A stretch of DNA of 32,289 nt from a virus. The position numbers and the translations under genes were made by a program. Below the pieces are notes generated by a model. That model saw only the letters and a program-made list of their open reading frames with translations. It was not told the origin of the DNA and made no database searches. Location: positions 1 through 32,289 of the IMG/VR virus record IMGVR_UViG_3300045051_000023; one strand, written 5' to 3'. Below, piece by piece: positions 23,688-29,198 of this stretch; position 1 is the stretch's first letter, and the number at the start of each line of letters is the position of its first letter.

Positions 23688-23749
23688 ACTGTTATCAAAA
23701 AGTGCCTAAATAGATTTGACACTGGGCTTAGTTAGTGTTTCAATATCTA
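23688..23749 (+). promoter_or_regulatory. Early promoter P2
   Basis: A second copy of the P1 block: ACTGTTATCAAA, then AAATAGATTTGACA with TTGACA at 23716-23721, and AATATCTA at the end, with the same internal distances as in P1. It starts just after the RusA stop and drives the block of small genes. Confidence 0.7.
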
Positions 23750-23782
23750 TAACAACAGTTCATTCAACGAAGGGAAATCAAA

Positions 23783-24109
23783 ATGAACCGCACAGACCTA
23801 ACCGCTTACGAAACCAAGACACTACACGAAGCAACCTTGCAAATTCGCAAACATTCACTTGCAGTTGGTGCATTCGTCACACGCTACGGACGTGAAGAAG
23901 TTCTTGCAGAAGCCGCAGAACTTTACTTGTCACTTCTTGAAGCACTTACTAACGATTTAGAAATTCGCACAGGTGCACTTGAATACTGGAATGCTTTCGC
24001 TGCAAGCCGTGCTAATCTTCGCCAGGTTTCACAAGCAGCCCAGTTGCAGGGACAGTTCCTTGAAATGGTTTTGACCAATGCACTTGCAGACCGAAAGGTG
24101 GCCGCATAA
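23783..24109 (+). CDS. Helical early protein, unknown function
   Basis: A 108-aa all-helical protein (YETKTLHEATLQIRKHSLAVG, EVLAEAAELYLSLLEALTND, RQVSQAAQLQGQFLEMVLT). It is the first gene after P2, with the ribosome site GAAGGGAAA, the counterpart of the gene after P1. Codons are strongly biased, suggesting good expression. I recognise no family. The stop overlaps the next start in TAATG. Confidence 0.65.
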   Translation: MNRTDLTAYETKTLHEATLQIRKHSLAVGAFVTRYGREEVLAEAAELYLSLLEALTNDLEIRTGALEYWNAFAASRANLRQVSQAAQLQGQFLEMVLTNALADRKVAA

Positions 24110-24276
24110 TGGGAACCCTAAAATTCATTTTCGGCTTCATAGTTTTCTTTTTGCTTTACGCAGCCGTTGACCTGCTAGTGCCACTTATTCCAGAATGGGT
24201 TGGCATTGCTTTTCTAATCAGCATTGTTGCTGGCCTAGTTCGACTAATGTTCATAATCGCAAAGAAGGGAAACTAA
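24109..24276 (+). CDS. Small membrane protein with two helices
   Basis: A 55-aa protein starting in TAATG and ending in TAATG. Residues 5-26 (KFIFGFIVFFLLYAAVDLLV) and about 31-50 (WVGIAFLISIVAGLVRLMFI) are hydrophobic, and the tail is basic (AKKGN). It is under 60 codons, so it is easily missed, but both junctions are exact and it fills an otherwise empty gap. Function unknown. Confidence 0.6.
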   Translation: MGTLKFIFGFIVFFLLYAAVDLLVPLIPEWVGIAFLISIVAGLVRLMFIIAKKGN

Positions 24277-24470
24277 TGACACTGGAACAAACACCACAAG
24301 TGCTAGAAGCCCGCACAGCGGCACGCGACGCACTAATGAACGCAATGACACTACCAAGCACGCACCCAATCTGGGACGTGTATGTTGCAGCAATCACTGC
24401 TTACGCAGAAATAACAGACCAAACACCACAGCAAGCACACACAGAACTTTGCGGGGGCCTAAATGCGTAA
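24276..24470 (+). CDS. Small helical protein, unknown function
   Basis: A 64-aa protein of mainly alpha helix (QVLEARTAARDALMNAM, WDVYVAAITAYAEITDQ). The TAATG start has GAAGGGAAAC upstream. The frame also runs upstream to 24195, but that part overlaps the membrane protein. No family recognised. Confidence 0.55.
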   Translation: MTLEQTPQVLEARTAARDALMNAMTLPSTHPIWDVYVAAITAYAEITDQTPQQAHTELCGGLNA

Positions 24471-24666
24471 ACTACGCGAAGGCTACGAAGCCCGTCCAGA
24501 AAACTGCGACCTATGCCACAAAAAAGTTCACGCCAAGCGTTTGTGCATGGGCCACTACCTGAAGGTTTGGCGAAGCAAGCCAGCCGCAGGAAAAAACATG
24601 GAAACAATCAAAGACGCAAAGCCAGGTGAACTTTGGGCATTAGCAAAGGAAATGAACCTTGTTTAA
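24463..24666 (+). CDS. Small zinc-finger-like protein
   Basis: A 67-aa protein with C15-x2-C18 (CDLCHKKV) and a later C-x2-H (LCMGHYLK), an HNH-like or treble-clef zinc knuckle. The pattern of a CxxC followed by CxGHY occurs in small phage HNH-like proteins without a catalytic histidine. The start lies in an ATGCGTAA overlap. A DNA-binding role is possible. Confidence 0.55.
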   Translation: MRKLREGYEARPENCDLCHKKVHAKRLCMGHYLKVWRSKPAAGKNMETIKDAKPGELWALAKEMNLV

Positions 24667-24877
24667 CCTAACTGACTTAGACATGGAACGCTTAGATTTG
24701 TCTTATAGGACTGGTATAAAACTAACAGCGGAAGAAATGCAAAAAACCTTATTGAAAGAATTTGGTTATGCAGGTCTTTTGTCTGTAGCAAGAAAAAAAC
24801 AAATAACAGAATACAACGTTGTGCAGAGGGCAGCCTATGACGGCACCTTGCACAATCTATGGAAGGGAAAGAAATGA
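24659..24877 (+). CDS. Small protein, unknown function
   Basis: A 72-aa protein. The TTG start at 24659 is chosen because AAAGGAA lies seven bases upstream and the start/stop overlap is the 8-base type used elsewhere; an ATG at 24683 lacks a ribosome site. It contains helices LTAEEMQKTLLKEFG and YNVVQRAAYDGTLHNLWKG. No family recognised. Confidence 0.5.
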   Translation: MFNLTDLDMERLDLSYRTGIKLTAEEMQKTLLKEFGYAGLLSVARKKQITEYNVVQRAAYDGTLHNLWKGKK

Positions 24878-25080
24878 CAACTTATCTACATTATGGACTT
24901 AGCGACATTACTAAAGCCATTGAAGAAGGTAAAGAAGCAGAACAGCACCGCATTATTAAGTTGCTAGAGGAAAATCTAATTAGTGCAAAACTTGGAGTTA
25001 TCCCAGTAGGCAACTCTAATTGGTGGCAAAAGGGAATGGAATACGCAATCGAACTTATCAAGGGGCAAACAAATGACTAA
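24874..25080 (+). CDS. Small protein, unknown function
   Basis: A 68-aa acidic, helical protein (DITKAIEEGKEAEQHRIIKLLEENL, then WWQKGMEYAIELIKG). The ATGA start has GGGAAAG upstream. Patterns like this (charged helix, then a WWxxGMEYAI helix) occur in short phage proteins of unknown role. Confidence 0.55.
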   Translation: MTTYLHYGLSDITKAIEEGKEAEQHRIIKLLEENLISAKLGVIPVGNSNWWQKGMEYAIELIKGQTND

Positions 25081-25342
25081 CCAAGAACGCAACAAAGACG
25101 CACTAATAGCCCATATTCAGGCATTAGACACAATCATTCGACAGCGAAACAATCGCATTGCTGAACTGAACGCTTTATTGGCTGGTGAAGAAGTCAAACC
25201 AGTTTCCGAAGTTGTTCAGAAAAAAGTGGATAAGGCTTACAACAAAGGTTGGAAAGACGCTTACCGTGCCATAAACCAATACATAAACAAAAACTGGGAC
25301 TTTATTCACTTATCTACACCACCTGAAGGGGAAACCAAATGA
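25073..25342 (+). CDS. Small coiled-coil protein, unknown function
   Basis: An 89-aa protein with an N-terminal coiled coil (DALIAHIQALDTIIRQRNNRIAELNALL) and a second helix rich in Lys, Tyr and Trp (VDKAYNKGWKDAYRAINQYI). Both ends overlap neighbours (8 and 4 bases). Not recognised. Confidence 0.55.
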   Translation: MTNQERNKDALIAHIQALDTIIRQRNNRIAELNALLAGEEVKPVSEVVQKKVDKAYNKGWKDAYRAINQYINKNWDFIHLSTPPEGETK

Positions 25343-25701
25343 CCGAATACAGAACCGACATTTTCGCAACAAACCACCCAGCAGTTCGCAGCAAGACATT
25401 AGCCGCAGCAAAAGACAACGACGGACTTTTCGAAGCAGCATTGTCTGAAACGTTTGAAGAAGCCAAAGCGTTGCTAATCAAGAAGCACCTTGACTATGGA
25501 CCGCGTAACATTGCAGACGCACCAGGCGGTGCACTGAACGGTTTGCGTGTAAGAATGCACGACAAGACCGCACGCATAAACCACTTGATTGACAACGCAG
25601 CAGACCCAGAAAACGAATCCCTACGCGATTCCTACCTGGACCTTCTGAACTATGCAGCGATTGGGCTAATGGTCCTAGACGGGAACTGGCCAAGTGACTA
25701 A
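25339..25701 (+). CDS. Nmad1/DUF1599-like protein
   Basis: A 120-aa helical protein. The pattern LIKKHLDYGPRNI, GLRVRMHDKTARINHLI and ESLRDSYLDLLNYAAIGLMV matches DUF1599, known as nucleotide modification associated domain 1. The family is related to helical nucleotide-handling folds; members often occur near enzymes that make modified bases, but no such enzyme is visible here. It starts in an ATGA overlap with GAAGGGGAAA upstream. A role in the nucleotide pool is inferred. Confidence 0.65.
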   Translation: MTEYRTDIFATNHPAVRSKTLAAAKDNDGLFEAALSETFEEAKALLIKKHLDYGPRNIADAPGGALNGLRVRMHDKTARINHLIDNAADPENESLRDSYLDLLNYAAIGLMVLDGNWPSD

Positions 25702-25825
25702 GCAAGCCCGCCACCGCGCAAACCTACTTCGTCAACCACGACTAACATTGCGTGTTCGCATTCGCGGCACAATAAACCGCCTACTTCACAGCAAGCACAG
25801 AAGGGAAACGTGGGTGCCTTGGTAG
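25694..25825 (+). CDS. Very small basic protein, putative
   Basis: A 43-aa Arg-rich peptide beginning with GTG in a GTGACTAA overlap (TKQARHRANLLRQPRLTLRVRIRG). It fills the gap between two good genes and overlaps the next start by 16 bases. Its high Arg content could bind nucleic acid, but frames in this composition can be Arg-rich by chance; there is no clear ribosome site. Confidence 0.35.
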   Translation: MTKQARHRANLLRQPRLTLRVRIRGTINRLLHSKHRRETWVPW

Positions 25826-25998
25826 ATTACACAAAACTTCCAACAGACTACGTTGACCGCTACACACCAGAAGTAGCCCGTGAAGCAGGATTCAAAGCAG
25901 GACTAATCCAAGCGTTTGTAATGGCAAGTGCAATAACCAAACCAACCAAACAGGTCAAAGACTTGCTTGCCGAATTAGAAAAGAAAATAAATGAGTAA
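25810..25998 (+). CDS. Small protein, unknown function
   Basis: A 62-aa protein with GTG start and AAGGGAAAC upstream. The motif YTPEVAREAGFKAGLIQAFVMASAI is a helical pair followed by the charged C-terminus KQVKDLLAELEKKI. Not recognised. Overlaps the next gene by 8 bases. Confidence 0.5.
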   Translation: MGALVDYTKLPTDYVDRYTPEVAREAGFKAGLIQAFVMASAITKPTKQVKDLLAELEKKINE

Positions 25999-26173
25999 GA
26001 AAACATTCAAGTTCGGTGAAGATTATATTGTTGCGTATGGCCGTGTAATCTGGAAAGTCAAACGCTACCGCAACAAACCAATCGAACTAAGAATAAACGC
26101 ACGCAAACGCCGCGACGCACAGCCGTGGGCAATGACAATAAGGGAAGACCAATGGCACACGAAGAAGAACTAG
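25991..26173 (+). CDS. Small basic protein, unknown function
   Basis: A 60-aa, very basic beta-type protein (FKFGEDYIVAYGRVIWKVKRY, then NKPIELRINARKRR). The ATGAGTAA start overlaps the upstream stop; the end overlaps the next gene by 22 bases. It might bind nucleic acid, on charge alone. Confidence 0.5.
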   Translation: MSKKTFKFGEDYIVAYGRVIWKVKRYRNKPIELRINARKRRDAQPWAMTIREDQWHTKKN

Positions 26174-26292
26174 ATTTTGAAACACGACTTGACTTGCTAC
26201 AGATTGAGTTAGACGAAATTGGTGAGATACTTGCCGCATTAGATAAAAAAATGAAAGCCGTCGCAACAATCTTCACAGAGGAAAACAACTAA
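26152..26292 (+). CDS. Small acidic coiled-coil protein
   Basis: A 46-aa acidic helix (EEELDFETRLDLLQIELDEIGEIL, then KKMKAVATIFTEE). AAGGGAAGACC gives a strong ribosome site for the ATG, and the end meets the NrdH start in TAATG. Its charge is opposite to that of the basic protein before it, so a complex is conceivable. Confidence 0.5.
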   Translation: MAHEEELDFETRLDLLQIELDEIGEILAALDKKMKAVATIFTEENN

Positions 26293-26543
26293 TGGAAATC
26301 ACAGTTTGGACTAAAAGCAACTGCGTTCAGTGCACACAAACCAAGAAGGAACTAACTAAGCGTGGCATTGAGTTCGTAGAAAAGAACCTTGAAGACGACC
26401 CTGAACAAATGCAGAAGTTCATTGAAGACGGATACATGTCTGCACCTATCGTGACCACAGACGTGAAAACTTGGTCAGGTTTCCGCATTGACAAAATCGC
26501 TTCACTAACCGCCTACCTTATGGGTCAAAAAAAGAATGGCTAA
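26292..26543 (+). CDS. nrdH: NrdH-like redoxin
   Basis: An 83-aa thioredoxin-fold protein with the active site C11-V-Q-C14 typical of NrdH, an APIV cis-proline segment (residues 51-54, SAPIVTT) and a WSGFRIDKI C-terminal helix pattern. NrdH passes electrons to class Ib ribonucleotide reductase, supporting dNTP supply. No reductase gene is present, so it would serve the host enzyme. Length fits the family. Confidence 0.85.
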   Translation: MEITVWTKSNCVQCTQTKKELTKRGIEFVEKNLEDDPEQMQKFIEDGYMSAPIVTTDVKTWSGFRIDKIASLTAYLMGQKKNG

Positions 26544-26637
26544 GTTCGGCTGGTGCCTAACAAACCAACATGAAGTTTGCATTTTCAACAGCACAGACAA
26601 TCTATGCAGTTGCGAATGTCACGAAAGGAAAGAATAA
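26536..26637 (+). CDS. Cys-rich mini-protein, putative zinc-binding
   Basis: A 33-aa protein in an ATGGCTAA overlap: Cys residues at 7, 15, 24, 26 and 28 with a following His 29 (CSCECH). GWCLTNxHxxC...CSCxCH is a pattern of tiny zinc-binding proteins found in actinophages, as far as I can judge from memory. The stop TAA is directly followed by the next ATG. Function unknown. Confidence 0.5.
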   Translation: MAKFGWCLTNQHEVCIFNSTDNLCSCECHERKE

Positions 26638-26940
26638 ATGCCACGCCCACCAAAAATGGTTCAAGAAGCAGCACAACGCGCACTTGACTGGATTGCTGAA
26701 GGAAAGCAAGGTTCAGGCTTCACAAGCGTTGGCCGTGTTCGTGCAGGACAGTTAGCACGCGGTGAAGAAATCAGCATGGAAACAATCGCACGCATGAAGT
26801 CTTACTTCGCACGTCACGCAGTAGACAAAGACGCACAAGGTTTCAACCGTGGCGAACCAGGTTATCCAACACCAGGACGTGTCGCATGGGACGCTTGGGG
26901 TGGGGACGCTGGTGAAATCTGGGTTTCAGGAATCAAGTGA
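26638..26940 (+). CDS. Conserved phage protein with GEPGYP-WGGDAG motif
   Basis: A 100-aa protein. The pattern ISMETIARMKSYFARHAVDKDA, GFNRGEPGYPTPGRVAWDAWGGDAGE-W is a known small domain that appears alone or fused to phage proteins involved in head formation; its biochemical role is unclear. GAAAGGAAAG precedes the ATG. Here it is in the early block, away from head genes. Confidence 0.6.
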   Translation: MPRPPKMVQEAAQRALDWIAEGKQGSGFTSVGRVRAGQLARGEEISMETIARMKSYFARHAVDKDAQGFNRGEPGYPTPGRVAWDAWGGDAGEIWVSGIK

Positions 26941-27011
26941 CAAAAGCCTTCAGTTCCTTTATTGGCTGAAGCAAGCGAAACAATTCAACGAACAACAGAA
27001 GGGAAACAACA

Positions 27012-27212
27012 ATGAGTGACCTGCAAGACCTAATACACAAAACAAGCATGGACTGTTTAGAACGTGGCAAACTACTAGAACGCGCAAGAATCAAAGTAGC
27101 AATCTTAGAACGCGTGCTAGACCTAAAGAGTTGCAACGACGACGACGACTGCCACCTGTTCGGGGAATTTATCGAATCCTACATTCCAGAATGGTTAGGG
27201 GAAGAAGAATGA
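27012..27212 (+). CDS. Small protein, unknown function
   Basis: A 66-aa helical protein with an acidic patch (CNDDDDCHLF) between helices (ERGKLLERARIKVAILERVL and FIESYIPEWLG). GAAGGGAAAC gives a strong ribosome site. A 71-bp gap upstream (26941-27011) holds a short CTTCAG/CTGAAG stem but no gene. Not recognised. Confidence 0.55.
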   Translation: MSDLQDLIHKTSMDCLERGKLLERARIKVAILERVLDLKSCNDDDDCHLFGEFIESYIPEWLGEEE

Positions 27213-27427
27213 AACGACTAAAAGGCCGCAAGTATTGGCGGGGATTCTTTGACGGATTCGACCAAGGCGTAAACAACGGCGTAGACGCAGCAAACTACCT
27301 GCTACTTTTAGAACTGAAACGCATAGGTTCAACAGGCGACAACTTCGAAGCCAAATGGTCAGACGTAGAAGCCCTATTTCCCAACAAAATAGTAGAAAAA
27401 ACAAAGCAAACCAATGTCTACTTTTAG
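27209..27427 (+). CDS. Small protein, unknown function
   Basis: A 72-aa protein in an ATGA overlap: basic start (KRLKGRKYWRGFFDGFDQG), helix (ANYLLLLELKRIG), then a charged tail. The WRGFFDGFDQG helix with regularly spaced glycines is seen in short phage proteins; not assigned. Confidence 0.5.
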   Translation: MKRLKGRKYWRGFFDGFDQGVNNGVDAANYLLLLELKRIGSTGDNFEAKWSDVEALFPNKIVEKTKQTNVYF

Positions 27428-27524
27428 CCCCCGAAACACCTTTACTTCTTATGTAGAAGGTTTAGGTGACTGCATTCACGCCAACCCAAAGGGCTATTCG
27501 GTGGAATGTTCAGGGGTCAGGTAG
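27414..27524 (+). CDS. Mini-protein, tentative
   Basis: A 36-aa frame with two Cys and one His (DCIHANPKGYSVECSGVR). It overlaps the upstream gene by 14 bases and ends directly before the next start. No good ribosome site. It could be the first part of a zinc peptide or a chance frame. Confidence 0.3.
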   Translation: MSTFSPRNTFTSYVEGLGDCIHANPKGYSVECSGVR

Positions 27525-27680
27525 GTGGGTCTGAACTTCTTCCGCTACATAATGACTTGCCCAAACGGGCACACACTGCTTATGACACTGATAGAAGGCA
27601 ACCACCCCGCACCATTCTGCGGGTCATGCCTAGCACAATGGCAAAGCATTGAAAGGCAACCATGCAAGGCTACGACCTAG
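27525..27680 (+). CDS. Zinc-ribbon mini-protein
   Basis: A 51-aa protein with GTG start. TCPNGH (C11 to H15) and FCGSCLAQW (C33, C36) form a plausible zinc ribbon. An internal ATG nine codons in is an alternative start. AGGGG and AGG lie upstream. The end overlaps the HAD-type gene by 19 bases. Function unknown. Confidence 0.45.
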   Translation: MGLNFFRYIMTCPNGHTLLMTLIEGNHPAPFCGSCLAQWQSIERQPCKATT

Positions 27681-28054
27681 ACGACACACTTGCAGCAGTA
27701 GACTATGAGCAAGCCAGTGTCCGCGGGCTAGTCAACGTTTTCAAATCGGCCAAAGTAATCTACAAACCTTCAGCCCCGTTCGTTGTAATCACAGCAAGAC
27801 CGCACGCAAACGCTGAACAACGACAAGCAACAACACAATGGTTGAAAGAAAACCAACCAAACTTCAAAGCAATCTACTACGTTCCAAGCGGAAGCGAAGC
27901 AACAGTAGCCAAGTCCAAGGCAGCAGTAATCAAACGCCTAAACCTTGACAGTTATACCTGCGACAACGCAGAGTTCAACGCACTACTGAAGCCACTAGTT
28001 CCAGGGGTTCGCGTCTACAAAATGAACGCAGACGGCACAAAGAAACCTGCCTAG
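27662..28054 (+). CDS. HAD-superfamily phosphatase-like protein
   Basis: A 130-aa protein with the HAD motif I as D5-L-D7-D8-T9 (YDLDDTLA) and motif II as FVVITARPH (Thr in the second strand). A Lys/Asp pair further on (VAKSKAAVIKRLN, YTCDNAEFN) fits motifs III and IV of small, cap-less HAD enzymes. Likely substrates are nucleotides or polynucleotide 3'-phosphates, as in phage 5'(3')-nucleotidases, but this is inference. GAAAGGCAACC precedes the ATG. Confidence 0.7.
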   Translation: MQGYDLDDTLAAVDYEQASVRGLVNVFKSAKVIYKPSAPFVVITARPHANAEQRQATTQWLKENQPNFKAIYYVPSGSEATVAKSKAAVIKRLNLDSYTCDNAEFNALLKPLVPGVRVYKMNADGTKKPA

Positions 28055-28135
28055 CCGCAACAAAAAAAGAAACACACGCCCCACCACCGTGTCAAAAATA
28101 CGGGGGTAGGGACAAAAGTTTGATAGGGTGGGGTC

Positions 28136-28486
28136 ATGCTTGCACCCACCCCCTGCGCGGACCCACAGTGCCACGCCACAGCAGTTCGTGAAGGACGTTG
28201 CCAAGACCACCAACGACCACGGTGGCAAGGCACAACACGCAAGCAACGACTACCAAAAGACTGGACAACCAGAAGGCTAGTAGTCCTAAAGCGTGACAAA
28301 GGCGTTTGCTACCTTTGTGGCCAACCAGGTGCAGACCGCGTTGACCATATAGTTCCAGGCGACAACCACAGTTTGACCAACCTGGCAGCAGTTCACGACG
28401 CAGTTGAACCACACTGCCACCGCTACAAGTCCAGCCAAGAAGGACACGAAGCACAGCAAGGAAACAGGGTAAGGCGTAGACATTGA
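28136..28486 (+). CDS. HNH endonuclease (packaging-associated)
   Basis: A 116-aa protein. Residues 58-95 form a ββα-metal HNH nuclease: C58-x2-C61, D70-H71 (RVDHIVPG), N82 (LTNLAAVHD) and H93-C94-H95. An additional Cys/His group lies at the N-terminus (C7, C12, C22, H25). HNH nucleases next to terminase genes are needed for cos cleavage in several siphophages such as HK97; the location just before the small terminase fits. The ATG is preceded by AGGGTGGGG. It opens the late block. Confidence 0.85.
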   Translation: MLAPTPCADPQCHATAVREGRCQDHQRPRWQGTTRKQRLPKDWTTRRLVVLKRDKGVCYLCGQPGADRVDHIVPGDNHSLTNLAAVHDAVEPHCHRYKSSQEGHEAQQGNRVRRRH

Positions 28487-28511
28487 CACCTTCGAACAAC
28501 TGTTCGTTTAC
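28483..28511 (+). promoter_or_regulatory. Candidate promoter before the terminase genes
   Basis: A perfect TTGACA (28483-28488) is followed 17 bp later by GTTTAC (28506-28511), a weak -10. The palindrome CGAACAACTGTTCG lies in the spacer. This could be a regulated late promoter, perhaps for the sigma-like factor, but the -10 match is poor. Confidence 0.3.
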
Positions 28512-28621
28512 CCAGGGGGGACCCCCTACCCCCCGTGTCGCACATGCTCGGCGCGATTAGCCAATACAGCCGTTCGGGATTCCCAAGGGGGGCCTAGGGG
28601 CACAAACCGAACAACCGTTCG
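28493..28621. repeat. Pair of 14-bp dyads CGAACAACYGTTCG
   Basis: Two copies at 28493-28506 and 28608-28621 differ by a single base; the first is a perfect palindrome with a 2-base centre. They are 115 bp apart in the same orientation. Confidence 0.7.
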
Positions 28622-28642
28622 AATAAGACTTGCACCACCATA

Positions 28643-28674
28643 GCCCGCACGGGCACCAGTTATCCCGCACGGGA
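28643..28674. repeat. Pair of 12-bp palindromes with compensating outer pair
   Basis: GCCCGCACGGGC and TCCCGCACGGGA are exactly 20 bp apart. The outer pair changes from G-C to T-A, keeping the symmetry. They may be small-terminase binding sites or RNA hairpins just before the small terminase start. Confidence 0.65.
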
Positions 28675-28688
28675 AGGAAACCAGCCGC

Positions 28689-29198
28689 ATGGCTACAGGC
28701 AGACCAGCAGGACGACCTGCTAAACCAATCGAAATGCACCGCATGGCGGGCAACCCTTCTAAGAAGCAGTTGCCTGACGCACCTATGCCAGGGGAAGGTT
28801 TGACTTCCACAGCAGGTGTTCCAACAGCCCCCGATTTAGGGGAAGCAGGCTTGGCCCTTTGGGACCATGTTTGGCAAGCGGGCCGCACTTGGTTGTCGCC
28901 TGAATCCGACGTGACTATTGTCACAATGCTTTGCGAAGCGCAAGACGACTACGCACTGATTCGCGACCTGCTGAACACAGGTGCCGAACCACGGTTCTAC
29001 ATAACTGCCAACGGCCAAATGGTCACGCACCCACTTGTGGTTCAGTTGCAGAACCTTCGCGCACAAATGACTTCATGGCTTGCTGCCATTGGTTTCAGTC
29101 CCGCAGACCGTTCACGTCTTGGACTTGCTGAAGTCCGTGTTCGTGACGAACTAGACGAATTGCACCGTAGACGTGTTGACCGAACTGCCACCGCCTAG
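28689..29198 (+). CDS. terS: Terminase small subunit (P27 family)
   Basis: A 169-aa DNA-recognition protein. The N-terminus GRPAGRPAKPIEMHRMAGNP is basic, then the P27-type core: APDLGEAGLALWDHVWQAGRTWLSPESDVTIVTMLCEAQDDY. The C-terminal helix (VRVRDELDELHRRRVDR) probably forms the oligomer contact. It binds the phage packaging site and recruits the large subunit. GGAAGGAAACC precedes the ATG. It overlaps the large subunit gene by 26 bases. Confidence 0.85.
   Translation: MATGRPAGRPAKPIEMHRMAGNPSKKQLPDAPMPGEGLTSTAGVPTAPDLGEAGLALWDHVWQAGRTWLSPESDVTIVTMLCEAQDDYALIRDLLNTGAEPRFYITANGQMVTHPLVVQLQNLRAQMTSWLAAIGFSPADRSRLGLAEVRVRDELDELHRRRVDRTATA

Larger units (their letters stand above)
28487..28688. 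other. Packaging region, cos/pac candidate
   Basis: A 202-bp non-coding stretch between the HNH and small terminase genes, G/C-rich and full of dyads: CGAACAACTGTTCG (28493-28506) with near copy CGAACAACCGTTCG (28608-28621), AGGGGGGACCCCCT (28514-28527), and two 12-bp palindromes GCCCGCACGGGC (28643-28654) and TCCCGCACGGGA (28663-28674). This is the usual place of the packaging start site. The exact cut site cannot be seen. Confidence 0.6.

Noticed and set aside
28055-28135. Possible terminator or promoter in the gap before the HNH gene
   Set aside because: The stretch is an A-run followed by G/C-rich runs with no convincing hairpin or -35/-10 pair.
28537-28543. GTCGCAC half-site of the whiB palindrome upstream of the small terminase
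   Set aside because: A 7-mer is expected several times by chance in 32 kb and another copy lies inside the MuF-like gene near position 490; no inverted partner is present here.
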